A DNA stretch of 64,000 nucleotides. Source: Sclerotinia nivalis. Its lineage: Eukaryota > Ascomycota > Leotiomycetes > Helotiales > Sclerotiniaceae. The position numbers were made by a program, and so were the translations under genes. The notes beneath the pieces were generated by a model. The model saw nothing but the letters and a program-made list of their open reading frames with translations, ran no database searches and had not been told where the DNA came from. This document shows positions 1 through 13,351 of this stretch, piece after piece. The stretch spans positions 186,001 to 250,000 of the forward strand of contig JAPEIS010000016.1 of assembly GCA_029531795.1 (NCBI GenBank), in the 5' to 3' direction. Each line of letters starts with the position of its first letter. Position 1 is the stretch's first letter.

Positions 1-2009
1 TCTAATGGAGTTTTGAAGGGAGTAAATGGGTGTTGGATTTGGTAGTGAAGATGGAGGTGGAGGTGAGATTTATAGTGGCGGTGAAAATTGATTTTTTTTG
101 GAGTTGATGTGATGAGTAAAGTTTTTGACAACAACACTAGAGCAGAAAAGAAGAAAAGAAGAATGAGATGGGAAAGTGCTTCTAGTGCAGATTCCAGGTT
201 TATTTGAGCTATTTCAAGTCCAGCTGCTTCCAGGTATTAAGATTTAAAGTTGGGGGGTGTAGACGCCGATCTTGGAATTTAATTGTGCTTGCTTTCTTTG
301 TTTTTGATTATTTTAAAGCTTTACTTTCGAGGTCATTTTATACCGCATGTGGGAATATTCGATATTGCCTTGAGTTGAAACTAAGGAAATGTGAACGAAT
401 TTAGAAGAACTCTAGAGAAGAATATCGAGATGTAAGATATGTATACTTCAAGATTTGGGTGGACCGAAACTTTTTGATAGAGGGGAAGTCTATATATATA
501 TATATGATTCCGAGAACAACTTTTTACTCTTCATGATACTTCTAGGCCCATGTATTTTGTGTGATAGGATTTATTTTGTTGCATTACTGCGTGTTGTCAT
601 TGGAGTTGCGGGAATGTGAAGTCTTGATTTGATGAGGTTGTGGATTATGGATTTGGGGTTAGGAATTAGGGTATTGGTAGTGAGGGAGTTAGTACTTTGA
701 TGATGAAAATAACTTCGAGGATGGGAGGATTGGGATAGTGGTGGTTGTGATGGTTGTGATGGTGAGAATGCTAATGTAATTATTGGGATATATTAGGAAG
801 GATATAGGATAGATGGACAATGAGCGAGCTCCTAAACTCAGCGAGTACAAGAATCTTTCCCACCTGCATAAATCTTCATCCCTTAAGTTCTTTTCATAAT
901 ACCTTAATTTTGAATATTGAATTGGTTTTATACCTCCAAAGTTCATCCAATAGCTGATTTTCGTCTAGCTATTACCTCTGTAGTGCATCTCCTGATGAAT
1001 CTAAAAGAAGAGGAATTCTAGTATTCAGACAGTGTACCAGCGGATCATCCATCACACCGAACTTCTATTTATTTCAAACGGAGAAAAGTTTTAGATGATT
1101 CCCCTATAAAAATATATACCTCTAAGGTTATATATAAGTCTCCAGAATACGAATTGAAATATTTCACAATGCTGTGGTAAACAGGCTGATAAATACTTGG
1201 TTGTGCAATCCTGAGTGCTGAACCTAGAATCTCGAGTAGATGTTATTTTTATCTCGGAGTCTTTCTTTGATTTATTTTTGTGTTAAATTGGGATTGTTGA
1301 TGTTATTCTCGAGCTTGATTTTTTATTATTATTATCTCATCTATCTTATTCTCTATTATAAACCCTCACTTTCACTGTCACAAACGATAACTGCCATGTT
1401 CTTCTCATTCCTACCAAGATAAGCATGATTTCATCTCCTTTGTAATCCAGATCATCTTCTTCTCAATTGCTTTTTATACAAATCAGCTAGAAGAATACTC
1501 AAAATAAACAATCCTACCTCTCGACTTTCTATGAAATATCTACTTCACACCAAAATAGGAATCATCAAAACCCTCGAATTTATCGAAACAACAAAAATAG
1601 CCACTAGACCATGGCATCTTGCTAGGATGCAAGAGGATATAGAACAAGAAGGCGAAGGAGAAGGGGGTGAATCAGGAGAAAATGGTTAATTGGATCAATT
1701 TGATCAATTTGGTTATTTTGATCAACTTACCCCTCTATGCGGGGTAAATCGTTCCAATTTCGAATTATATCATATTTCATTTGTTATTTTCTTTATTATA
1801 TACGAGAGTATTTGTAAAGCGGGCTTTGTTCCCCAGGATTAGTTTTCACTTCCCCCATTCAAAATTAGTAGATTGAGGCTATCTCAATCTCTTCAAATTG
1901 TACTAGCTACAGCCTAATACGGCCAGCATTTCACCAGTTGTTATTTGTTAGGAGCCTACAAAGCTTCTAGCCGTCTTAGATAGTCTTAGACTCAGTGTAG
2001 ACGTTAATT

Positions 2010-2031
2010 CAATCAATCAATCAATCAATCT
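2010..2031. repeat. (AATC)n microsatellite
   Basis: About five consecutive copies of a four-base unit, AATC, in non-coding DNA. It is a simple tandem repeat with no coding role visible. Confidence 0.8.
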
Positions 2032-2700
2032 CCTTTGTAATACCCTCCTAAAAATATATTGTTGGTATCACTCCGGTGATACTATTCGCATAGTACTATT
2101 ATAGTATTTGTATTTATTGATTCTTGATTGCTACACTATGAAATGAGGGGGCTATTTATATTGAAGGGGAAGGGGCTAGAGCTCGCTAGTGGTACGGCTC
2201 CCTATGTGAGGCTAGTCACATGATATACCGACATATATATATAATAAAACTACTATATGACTCAGATCTATATCTATACATCGCATTACGATCTTCGCAG
2301 CCAATCATCCGCTTAATAGCCATCATTCTTTTTAACTTGCGCGTCGAATTGCGGAAGAGGAGAGGTATTATTTTTTATTATTTATACACCCTGTCACCAA
2401 AACCTTTCCCTTGGCAGGTACAACCGTCTCTTTCGCAGCATAGATGTCGCTTTATATTCTCATCATCATTCTATTCTATCCGGTCAGCCCTCTATATAGA
2501 TGGGCTGATACTAGATATTGTATAGGTACTGATAATTTCTATCTATTCAGAATTTTCCTCTCTGAAATCTCCCAATATCCATATTTCTACTCTATCCAAT
2601 CCAACAAGAGAAGATATTCACAACTTCTCCCACCTATTTCTATTTTCACCTCCATTCTATATCTGAATTTGTTACCCTGTTTCTAAATATCATATATCAC

Positions 2701-2752
2701 GCATCATATCATATCATATCACATCACACATCATATCATCATATCATCACTT
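2701..2752. repeat. CATAT/ATCAC-type microsatellite
   Basis: Imperfect repeats of five-to-eight-base units built from CATAT, CATC and CAC. The unit length is irregular, consistent with slippage. It lies in gene-poor DNA. Confidence 0.7.
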
Positions 2753-2944
2753 TTTCTTCATTACACTCCTCGAGCTTCTAATACTTCACGAAATTTATCC
2801 CCGAAATATCTACTACACATTCCTCTGATTTTGAAAATAAGAAAGGATCAAGGGAAATAGTGGGAAAGCTCTTGTCTCTCCTTTGTGATTTGATGTATGG
2901 GAGTTATAGCGGATGTTATTTTATGGATATAAAGGTGGTGGGTT

Positions 2945-3132
2945 GGAATGGTGAGGATGGGAGGGAGAAGAGGAGACGAGAAAGAGATGGGAAGGGAGAG
3001 AAAAGAAAGAAGAAAAGAGGGAGAGAGGAGGAGGGAGAGAAGAGGAGGGAGAGAAGAGGAGGGAAAGAAGAGGAGGGAGAGAGGAGGGAGAGAGGGAGGG
3101 AGAGAGGAGGGAGAGAGGAGGGAGAGAGAAAC
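2945..3132. repeat. Long polypurine tract (GAGGGAGA-rich)
   Basis: About 190 bases that are almost entirely G and A on the plus strand, built from degenerate GGGAGA, GAGGA and GAAAG units. The open frames it creates on both strands encode only Arg/Glu/Gly or Ser/Pro/Leu low-complexity peptides, so I treat it as a repeat and not as coding. Confidence 0.85.
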
Positions 3133-5041
3133 AGGAATATGTTGTAAGAATATATAATAGTGTCGATATAATATATATAGGAAATTACGGAATTGGTAGT
3201 AAACGTTTTTCCTTGATGTAAAATTAAACGTCGTTATTTCCACCCATCTCGATGATATCTTCTATTACTATTAATCAATCTTATATATATTCATATTTGT
3301 CATATTATTATTATCATCATCATCATCACTTAACCTCCATCCTCCAGTATTCAATATCTATAATCCATACCGCACTCTCCAAGCCTCTAACCTGATTCCA
3401 ATAATTAGCTTTCTCCTGTCTCTCCCACCTCCTATTCTCCTTAGAATATATTTCCTCCAAAGCCTTCGCCCTTGGGCGCCGATTAGTGAGTTCTCTATAT
3501 TTACTAATACGAGAAGAAGGGAAGGGAAGAGTAAAAGTAAGAGATTATATATAAATATAAATAACACAATATAAACCTTGAACTATATACCTAATCACAG
3601 CTCATCTAACTCCCTTGATACACCATCCAGTATGAAAAATATCTAGAGATCTCCTCTACCAACCTAGCTGAAATTCACCTCATCAGCATTCAATCAGTAT
3701 ACTAGCTACTCGAGCTTTTCGAAGGCTATCGGAATTAATATGGGTTTTGCGGGATATATATATTATAATACAATTGATTCATGATCACTACCCACTATGA
3801 TCCACTACAGCTAGGTAGCCACCACCGCAAAAGAAGAAAATAAGAAAGAAAGAAAGAAAGGAGGGAAGAAAAACCCTGGAGCTATCCAATACCCGCACTG
3901 GATGGAAAGCATACATACACAGGAATAAATTATAAAAATACGAGGTAAACTATTTACTACTGGCAATACCATTCCTTTTCCTCCGTATCCGTATTTGTCT
4001 TCCTCTTCCGAATAACATCTCAAATAAATACAATGTACATGATAATTCTAACGCTCACTTTATACATATCCCCCTCGGGAGAACTTCCACCTCTTCTAAT
4101 ATCATTCATTAATTTCACCCCTAAAACTAGATCTAAACACAGTTTGGAATATTTATCTTCTAACTCCTCTACTCATTTACCCCCTCAACCATCCCCTAAC
4201 CACCCCCAATACAACACAACACAATATAATATATAAAAAGAATAGCACAACTATAATTACATATTCAAATCCATACTCCCCTCCCACAATTTCCAATCGA
4301 GAAATATATATAAGTTTTCATAGTGAATTGTTTTTAATCTATATATCCATATATAGATAGACGACATATATACATCATGAAACATATCCTCATAAATACA
4401 CATCCTCATAAACAAGTAAATAAGCAAGCAAGCAACAAATACTCACCCACCCACCTACCTCCCTACCCACCAAGTATCCAACCCGACATCAAACATAAAT
4501 ACACTACCCTCCAGATACACTACCTTCCAGAGATACTCCAAGATGACATAAATAATAGCTTCACAACTGTATAGATTCAAAAACCGCACCACTACTTCCC
4601 AGCGAGTGAAACTTTTCAATCCACGTCTCTAATATCCACAACATCCTCATACAGCAAAGCGAGTAAGCAGATAAACAACAAATACCTGCTTTTAAGACTT
4701 ACAAAAGACAAATTCACAAAAGCCCAAATCAAAAATCAAAAATCAATACATTGAGAAAGAAAGAGACAAATATTATATGAAAACAATGCATCAAATAAAT
4801 AAATAAATAGATCTTATCATATCTTATTATCATACCCTTCCTCACAGGACCACCATCCTACAAAAGATATTTTCTCCCAACGCCATCCATTCATCCATCC
4901 ATCCAGATTCATTTAGTTCAGTTCGTTTTTTATGCTAATTCCATAATTCATCTATCCTTCCATTCATCCATCTCGCCCTTTCCCCCTTTCTCCCCTGCTC
5001 TCATTGTTCGCTTCGCTAACTCTATCCACATCACATCCTCG

Positions 5042-6738
5042 CTACAAAATTAACCCCTTATCAACCTTAACACTTCTCCTACACCCATCTACACCCTCAG
5101 TACTCCATCTACCCTTCCATTCTCTTTCCCTCTCTCTCGCTTCCTCAAAAGCCTTCCTACAATCTTCCGGCAAAACATCAAGTACATCTTCACTAACTCC
5201 ACATAAACCATCCATACTCAAAAGATTATCCCCTGCACCCACATTTGCACTCGGGTTTACACCTATGCCCAAATCCCATCCCGCACCATCTGGACCTGGA
5301 ATACCGTAATGTGTTGATGGTGATGATTCCATATATGTATCCACAATCATGAGATTTCTGGAAAAGGATGGTTTAACGGGTGGAAATAGTGATGAGTCTG
5401 CGGATGAGGGTTGTGGTTCGTTGTCATTAATTTGTTCCCAGCGAGCATGAGTTGGTTGCATAGTACGTGGGTATTGCATAATATTTGTATGAGGATCGTA
5501 GATACCGTTTAGGTTTTGACGACGAGCTGCTGAAATTGCGGAATTGAATCGACTTTTGAGAATATATTAGTAATGGATTCACATAATGAGACGAGAAAGA
5601 GGATAAACATACCTAGCTTCTCGAGCATGCTCTAACATCCAATTAACATCATTAACCATAATCTTTCTCTTCTTTCCATCAATCATCTTTCCAGTTTGTT
5701 GTGGAACAGTTGGTTGACCGGAATGATATACTGAACTTGCTCCATGCCATGCGACGTATTGGTTTTTGTTATATGCTTCTCCATCTTTAATCGCATCATT
5801 TGGATCAGCTAAAGAACCTTCTTCAACTCCCTCTTCCCTAGCTTTCGCAACCTCATAATCATCTGTAATTCTCTTGCCTCCAACAATAATCTGAGCACCG
5901 AATTCGCGGAAGACTGATCTCGCAGTAACAATTCCAATAGCTCTTCCCTTATAAGAATGTGGAATAAGTTCTCGTTCGATCAAATCCCTCTTCTCATCCT
6001 CATCAATAATAATCTTAAACAACCTCTTATGTTTCGCGAAGAAAAGATAACTATCTCTGAATCCTACACAACGTGCTGGTTCCGTTGATAACATATAAAG
6101 TCTCCTTCCTCTTCCATGAACCGTAAAAGTTCTGCAACGATATTCCCGACCATCTTGTAGATAACCCAGTTTATCAACCTTTTTCTCTCCTTCTGAATCT
6201 TCAGGTAATTCCACTTCATCATTCACAACATCCATCATATTTCCCTCTTTATCAACTGGTTGTTGTGTAACATGACTAGGACCACCTCTTCTAGCCCATC
6301 TTCCACCACCTCTAAATCCTCTACCTCTACCTCTTCCTCGACTAGGTGTAGCTGCCTCAGAAGTAGTTCCATCATCTAAATCCCATCCTGGAGGTTTATT
6401 CTTTGGAGGTCTTCCTAATCGCTTTTTACGAATGGTGGTTTCTGGAACGGGGGTAGCTGGAACTTCTTCTTCAGCTTCTGATTCGACGACTTCTTCTTCT
6501 TCTTCCCCATTTTCATCTTCGTCATTTTCGGGAGGTGTACCGGGATCGGATAATGGTGCATCGACTATGGGATCATCTTCAGCGTCGTCATAGGTTTGTG
6601 GAGTGTTTTCTATATGAATGGGACATGAAGTTAGAATTGTCTGAAAGTAATGTTATGCGCCAGGTGAAATGGTGAAAGTAACTCACTCAATGCAGCAGCA
6701 GCATTTTTAGCAGCAGCTCTACCAGGTCGTCTACCCAT
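5042..6738 (-). CDS. RSC7: RSC7/Npl6-like chromatin-remodeling complex subunit
   Basis: Three exons on the minus strand: 6738-6687, 6609-5613 and 5552-5042. They join in frame to about 519 residues. Introns are 77 and 60 nt; the second has a TACTAATA branch site. The N-terminus is basic (MGRRPGRAAAK), followed by an acidic Glu/Asp stretch, an AT-hook-like RKKRLGRPPK and a Gly/Arg-rich RGRGRGRGF patch. The conserved core then runs from DGREYRCRTF through RRLYMLSTEPAR to an LNGIYDPHTN motif after the last intron. This order matches the Npl6/Swp82 family, subunits of RSC or SWI/SNF remodelers that act on nucleosomes in the nucleus. Which of the two complexes it serves cannot be decided from sequence alone. 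The start is the first ATG, with both splice junctions in phase. Confidence 0.85.
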
Positions 6739-9700
6739 GATTAAGGTATTTTCAATAATCAATTAATTGAATTTGTAATGCATTGAAGGTGTGTGAGCTT
6801 GTTGTCGCGACTTGCGACGCGAGAGTGAAAGTCGGCCGCTTCAACAAATTCCCAGAGCACGTGTAAAATGGGCTAACCTTAAAATAGACTAGTGATCATG
6901 TGATTGAAATCTTCCCAAGCAAAATTCCCCTTCATCCATCTTTATCATTTTCCCGCTGCACCTGTTTACCATTTGGGCTGTCTTAGACGGCCACGGTGAG
7001 ATCTAGATCACATGGTAGGGTATTTTCAATTATTCTCCAATTACTAGGGTTCGATTTTCACAAGCATTTACAAGCATTGACAGAATGATGAGATGAAGAG
7101 ATGAAGCCAACCCCTGGAATAAGTTTCGGTTCAAACCGGATATGAATCACCTGGACTTTTGTTTCTCTTCCTCGTATCTTGAATTGAAACTTGTAACCAT
7201 TTGCTCGTACTTTACAGTTTAACGATTCCATATCAGGATCACAACAGTAGGTAATGGATGGACGAGTACAGCACATGCAACGAGGCTTCTAAAATTTACT
7301 TGTGAAGGACAGATTCTGTGCGAAGTAAGCTGTGGTTGCCGAATGCGTAATGTGAGTTTCCATCGGAATTTCATGTGTTCGCATCGCATGGCATGGTTTT
7401 TTATGGGTCACAACATGCGGATACCAGTTCTTGAAATACTTTACAGTTACCAGATTGAAGGGATTCTTTTTCTAAACCTCTAAACCTTTACCGAATACCT
7501 GTTCCAAGAATTCCAAATAGAATAGTTACCAATGCAGAAAACATTCGATTCGTTCCCTTCCCCACCATCTGACAGGCCAGCAGAAATTGAAGCTTGAGGT
7601 TGCTGATATTGGGACTATCAATATCATATGTCTTATGTAGTTACGATATGGTACGGAACCCTGGATAAGGACATGATCTTAAGCTCGAGGGTCTTAGGTC
7701 AGCTTTCTTGTAGGATGCATTAGTAATTTAGGGCGCAGATGCAATTCGTGGGTTATTTTGGGTAAACAAAACATTCTAGATAGGGAAAGTAATATTCATC
7801 TTGTGTGGGCTGAATGACTTACATATGAAGTTGTTTGGTTGTAGATAGGTCGATAGGTCGATAGGTAGATAGGTAGATGGATAGATAGATAAATTGATAT
7901 ATCGGGGTAACAACAGTTGTAACTAAATAAATAGATAGATATATCGGGGCACCTAGATAAGTCCGATATGAATTGATTACAATATATGGATTGGCAAGAT
8001 CGCGTTACCTAAAACTAGATAGGGATTTTTGATTAATGTTCTACCGACTTTCCTATTCACGTACATATTGACGAGATAATTGACGAAATCGAAAGGTTCA
8101 GCTCCAACTTTACAAGTTGGGGCAAATCTTGTGTATTTCAGGGCTGTTGTAGCTCCTTAAAACTGTTACTCCACCCGATGAAACCCCGTAACCATATGGA
8201 AGGACAAGAATTATGGGTTGTCTAGTCGTGTTAGGGTGATATATGACGTATGTGGATCGAGTCAAGAAAGGCTAAGTTTCTAAGTTTGCGGTTTCAATCT
8301 GCTTGGAAATGTATCTTTGCCATTTATTGGAATTACGGTTGAGGGCAGGTTTGATGGCTTGGGACATTTGCTTGGAAGTATTTACTGGGACAACCAGTAA
8401 CACTACAGATGGAAATAAGAGATCAAAAGGAATGCTGTATGTTGAGCAATAGATTGAATATTATAGGTTCGGAATGAAAAAAAAAAGATTAGATGAAGGA
8501 GGTATCCCGATTTCTTGACTGTTTCTCAACTACAACCTACAAAGTATGTATGTACATGATCTATCTATTTTCATGGCTTATGTCAAATACCGATATAACA
8601 CGAGTAAGTGAGAGTTTTGATAATAAGACCAGACCCTTTCTCCTTTTTATTAGAAGAGCAAAGCTGGACGACCGACTGCGCTGTCATCAATCCATCCATC
8701 ATCATCAACCCCATAAAGACTCCACTCACTATCTTCACCTTCTTTACTGATTTAATTCTGATATACCTGATGCTTGACACTTGATACCTGATACCTTTTA
8801 TCTACTCGGTATCAATATCAGTGTCAATATCAATATGTAAAGAGAGATATTTCCACCTTTTAATTACATTTTTCTTCTTCCTTTTTCTTGTTTTATGAAA
8901 TTCATCTATTCTATCTATTCCCATCTATTCCACCATTTTCACTATCCTCACCAAAAGATTCCTTTTCAATACCTACCTAGTATACATATACCTCATTTTC
9001 CTTCTTCTATCTATATCTCATCTGGAGATCCCATTTCACCTCAAACTGTTATTACTACTACTATACTATATTTGTCTTCATTTCTCAATCAAACGAGTCG
9101 AACGATCCCATCGAATTTGTTAAATTACATTACGAATAGGATAACTGACTTACTTTGGAATTCACCCATTCAATCGCCTCCACGAATAATCACGCCCCAA
9201 GTACGGTGCAGTAGAGTGCTACTGGAGTTTGACAGCTGAAACTAATAAGGATTTTTCGCCCTTCTTATTCCGCTGGCCTCATATATTCCAAGAAGAGTTA
9301 AACAATTGGTGAACTGGCACGACTTAAATCCAGTGGTCATCGAGACTAAGGAAATCGAACCAAAAAAATACGCGAGAAACTTATTTCGAACTTTGCCTTC
9401 GCCCGGACAGCCTTAGGTACAATTTGGATTTGAAGGTTAAGAAAGCAAATCAAGAAGAGAGAACTGGATCCAATCTTCTCCCCCTCTTTCCTCTTGTCAA
9501 GATCTTTCAAAAACTTAAAATTCAATTCAATTATCAAGATTTGGGAAATATTAAGAAAAGGATTGGAAAACCTTTCGAAAGTGTTGATTTTCCATACGAT
9601 CGAACTGCGACTCATTCCTCAATCCGTCCTTTCAAATCCAAAACCAAAATTCCAAACATACGGTAACGAAGAAGTCGAAAGTATCTATCTTATTCCTTTC

Positions 9701-9932
9701 CTACCTGTCGATCAAGTTACTGCGGAACCGATATCAACATATTTAAAAAGTACCTCTCGAGGAACTGCCAAAAAAAAGACCTACAATTTTTCCCGTTTTC
9801 TACGAATTCTCGACGAATTTCTTACCTGCTCATCCACAAAAAGTGCATACCGCAACGAAATACTTCAAATACTTCAACATAATTATAATATTGGCAGTAT
9901 ACAGTCTTCGCAGACTGTAAAAAGATAAGAGG
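6739..9932. other. Intergenic region between RSC7-like gene and SCH9
   Basis: About 3.2 kb between two divergently transcribed genes, so it should hold both promoters and probably a long SCH9 5' leader. A GATA/GGTA microsatellite lies near 7842-7891. Open frames of 80-144 codons at 9424-9928 show no family resemblance and an odd amino-acid mix. I treat them as leader or promoter sequence. I see no RNA gene. Confidence 0.5.
7842..7891. repeat. GATA/GGTA microsatellite
   Basis: Repeated tetranucleotides of the GATA, GGTA and GGTC type. About 50 bases downstream the motif GATATATCGGGG occurs twice, about 50 bases apart, suggesting a small local duplication. Confidence 0.7.
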
Positions 9933-12900
9933 ATGGCAGGATCAGAACACGACTTGCTCAGGCAAGCTACACAAGCAATGATGGGAAGGTACGCTTACAA
10001 AATTTCGATTTCGCAATTCCTCCACTCTGTCGTCATAATAAATATACAATGGGGATTTCAAATCGGAGAGTTTTCTTTTTTAAAAGATGGACAACAACAT
10101 GCTTTTGGCAGAAAAGACAAGGAATGAATAAAGGAAATGTGGACAAATCCATTTACTCCTTTCCTTCATTCTTCTATCTCTTTCTTTCTACTCCACTTTC
10201 ATTTTCATCTAAATGTTATTTTGCACATGCTGAATTACTAAACGTCAAAGTTGACGAGGGGCACCGGTTGTAATCGGAGTTCCTTATCGAAGCGGCAATC
10301 GGCGTACAGGTGTAACCCTTTTTTTTTTTTTCTTAATGAAGGACAAGCAAGAGGAAGAAAAAAATGTCACAAGAGAGAGAAATTTTATATTGGTTGAGGG
10401 TTTTTTGATTGCTTGCTTGTCTGCGAGAGAGGAAGCAAACCGAAATTCCTACTGCTTATTTCTAAACATCTTTCTCATTCTTCTATACTCTAATGCTCTA
10501 ATATTTTACTTTAATACATGATCACTTCACCATCATCGATTTCAAATGCCTTCACTTCATGACCTTTGGTCACAAATCAATATTACTTTGGCTAATTTCA
10601 CATACAATAGAGATGACGAGGGTGATCATATCGATTCCGATACACCCCGCTCCGGTGTCGCGACCCCACAACCAGATCCTTCAGACAAGCGAACTCCTGG
10701 TATATTGCATAGCTTTTATGGACAGGTTGGTTCAGGTTCTTACTCAAGTCAAAATCCTTCGAAACATATATCATCACATATATCACATATATCATCTCCT
10801 AACCCGAGTGACTTTGAGAGTTACTCTTTCCCACGACAGAAAATTGAAACAGGTGATGCGCGGTTGAAAGTCAGCCCAAGTTCAATTGATGAACCTGGGG
10901 TTGATTCTGGGGTAGAGAGAGAAAACCCACTACCCCAATCTCATGAGCTTTTGGGTAGTCCTCAAATATCCAAACAACATCCTTATCCGACACCACCTGT
11001 TTCACATCCATCTTCACTATACAAAGTGAAATTGAGTGATGCGAGTTTTGAAGACGTTAGCAATAATGTACAGAAAACGACAGCTCCTGCAGACCGAGAT
11101 TGCATTTCGGAATCATTTCCGTCGCATGCAAGAAGAGCTTCGTCTATGACACCATTGTCAAATATTGTTACTCCATCAAATGTTCATGCTACACATTTCT
11201 CAAATCCAAGCGATACCCCCTCCGAGCACAAACTTAGCACTCCTCCGTTATCCCGATTGCATTCTGAATTCCATCAGTCACCATCTTATGATCGACTCAA
11301 GAAGCTAACTTGTGATGGATTAAAGAGTATACCATCAACACCTACTCGAGCTTTGTCAAATCAAACTTCAAAGTCAGACCATAGTGTTGTGAGCACAAAT
11401 TCTGACCATACTGCACAAACCAGTAACGGGCAAAATGACAAATCAAGCACGAGTGAACGACCGGCTGTGACTTCTAAAACAGATAGTAGCATAGGAGGAG
11501 CAGTGGGACCACCAAAGGGCAAACTTACTGTGAAGATTAATGAAGCCAGAGGATTGAGGAAGAGCTTGGATCCCTACGTGGTAGCCGTTTTTCAACGAAA
11601 CGAGTTGGTATCAAAAGGTCCGCAATCAGAAGAGGATGACGAGGATGATGGCAATTCACATAGCCCTGGCAGAATCCCAATTGGTGGTATTCCAATTACG
11701 CGAACCGGAAGTGATTCTGGTCGCCCTATGGCCATCCCTATGAAAAGTAGACAAAGCAGCAACACTAGCTTGTCGGAATATAGAGATTTCAAGAACAAAG
11801 GTCGAAAAATGTTTACTCACCCAAAGTGGGATGCTGAAGCTGTCTTGTAGGTTTAACAGGATGACTTGTGATTCATCTGGCTAACGAATATTCAGTGATG
11901 TTGTTGGCTCTGATACAAGAGTCAATATCACCATTTACGACCGAGCTCAACAAGCAGAGGAATTCTTGGGTCATGTTGATCTCCAAGCCAATCTTGTTGA
12001 GAATGCCGATTCTCCTGTATCCGGCTGGTTTCAACTTCATGGAAAGGACGACAATCTCAATGCAGGAAATGTAGGTGAAGTTCATGTCGAAATTTCATTT
12101 CAACGAACAGAGAAGAGACATTATGGACCAGACGATTTTCAAATCTTAAAGCTTATCGGAAAGGGGACTTTTGGGCAAGTTTACCAAGTGAGAAAGAAGG
12201 ACACGAGGCGAATTTATGCTATGAAAGTTCTTCAGAAGAAGGTTATTGTTCAAAAGAAGGAGGTTGCGCACACAGTTGGTGAGAGAAATATTCTGGTCCG
12301 AACAGCTACAGCCGATTCTCCATTTATCGTTGGTCTCAAATTCTCCTTCCAAACACCAACAGATCTATACCTTGTTACGGATTATATGTCTGGAGGTGAA
12401 TTGTTCTGGCATTTACAAAAAGAGGGAAGATTCGATGAGCAACGTGCCAAATTCTATATTGCGGAACTCATCTTAGCACTTCAACATCTTCACAAGCATG
12501 ATATCGTCTACCGGGATTTGAAACCGGAGAATATCCTGTTGGATGCCAATGGTCACATTGCCTTGTGCGACTTCGGATTATCGAAAGCAAATTTAACGAA
12601 GAATGCCACGACTAATACCTTCTGTGGTACTACTGAGTACCTCGCACCTGAAGTTCTCTTGGATGAAGCTGGATATACAAAGATGGTTGATTTCTGGTCT
12701 TTAGGAGTCTTGGTATTCGAAATGTGTTGTGGTTGGAGTCCATTTTACGCGGAGGATACACAACAAATGTACAAAAACATTGCTTTCGGTAAAGTTCGAT
12801 TCCCCAGAGACACTTTGACTACCGAAGGACGAAACTTTGTCAAAGGACTACTCAACCGAAACCCTAGACATCGTCTTGGAGCTACAGATGATGCTGAAGA

Positions 12901-13351
12901 ATTGAAGAGACATCCTTTCTTCTCTGATATTGATTGGGATGCTCTTACCAAGAAATTGATTACTCCTCCATTCAAGCCAAAGTTGAAGTCAGAGACCGAT
13001 ACATCCAACTTCGATCCAGAATTCACCAATGCCTTAAATGGTGCATCATCACTCAACGCACGTGCAGCTGCCCTTGCTGCAGGTATGGCAACATCAACAC
13101 CATTATCTCCAGGCATGCAAGCAAACTTTAAGGGTTTCACATTCGTTGATGAAAGCTCCATTGAAGAGAATATGAGAGATAGAGTCAAAGATGAATACGA
13201 TGATCGAATGGATCAAGACGATAGAACAGAACATGATTGGGAGGATCCATTTGATATTCCCGATAAACAACGTTCCGATCGAATGAGTGGAGTAGTGAGG
13301 AATCATACCAATGAAGATGAACGAATGTTCAATGGTGATGATTTTCATTGA
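9933..13351 (+). CDS. SCH9: Sch9-type AGC protein kinase with C2 domain
   Basis: Proposed exons are 9933-9988, 10611-11846 and 11896-13351, giving about 915 residues. The first exon encodes MAGSEHDLLRQATQAMMG. Joining it across a 622-nt intron (acceptor ACAATAG with an upstream CTAAT) leads in frame into DTPRSGVATPQPD. A Ser-rich linker follows, then a C2 domain from about residue 323, interrupted by a 49-nt intron. The AGC kinase domain starts near 515: GKGTFGQV loop, Lys542, YRDLKPEN with Asp638, DFG at 656, T-loop Thr672 in TFCGTTEYLAPE, and a C-terminal hydrophobic motif FKGFTF after a TPLSP turn motif. Sch9 is the TORC1-regulated S6K/Akt-like kinase controlling growth and stress. If the first exon is wrong, an in-frame ATG at 10546 would give 918 residues. 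Confidence 0.9.
9989..10610 (+). other. Proposed 622-nt first intron of SCH9
   Basis: It starts with GTACGC and ends with GGCTAATTT...CAATAG. This is far longer than any other intron in the window. It contains a run of about 14 T near 10319-10332 and several short ATG-initiated frames. If the transcript instead starts inside this segment, part of it would be a 5' leader and translation would begin at 10546. Confidence 0.55.

Larger units (their letters stand above)
1..5041. other. Gene-poor AT-rich intergenic region
   Basis: No open frame here shows a recognisable domain, a sensible splice pattern or non-repetitive protein composition. The sequence is AT-rich with many simple repeats: an (AATC)n run near 2010-2031, CATAT/ATATC repeats near 2701-2752, a long purine tract at 2945-3132 and GAAA repeats near 3838-3862. 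The left edge could hold the 5' leader of a gene reading off the window on the minus strand, but I cannot support one. The right end should contain the 3' UTR of the RSC7-like gene. Confidence 0.6.

Noticed and set aside
1..160. Possible 5' leader of a minus-strand gene at the left edge
   Set aside because: No start codon on the minus strand within this part and no coding signal; cannot be supported from the window.
2848..3243. 131-codon frame on the minus strand and 95-codon frame on the plus strand
   Set aside because: Both are translations of the polypurine/polypyrimidine tract and encode only low-complexity Ser/Pro/Leu or Arg/Glu/Gly.
7110..7140. GGTTCAAACC hairpin resembling a tRNA T-arm
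   Set aside because: The stem does not have five paired bases around a seven-base loop and no acceptor or anticodon arms can be placed.
9424..9928. Frames of 80-144 codons upstream of SCH9
   Set aside because: No domain, unusual amino-acid mix, mutually overlapping in different frames; best explained as promoter or leader sequence.
12745..13188. 147-codon antisense frame
   Set aside because: Shadow of the SCH9 kinase domain on the opposite strand.
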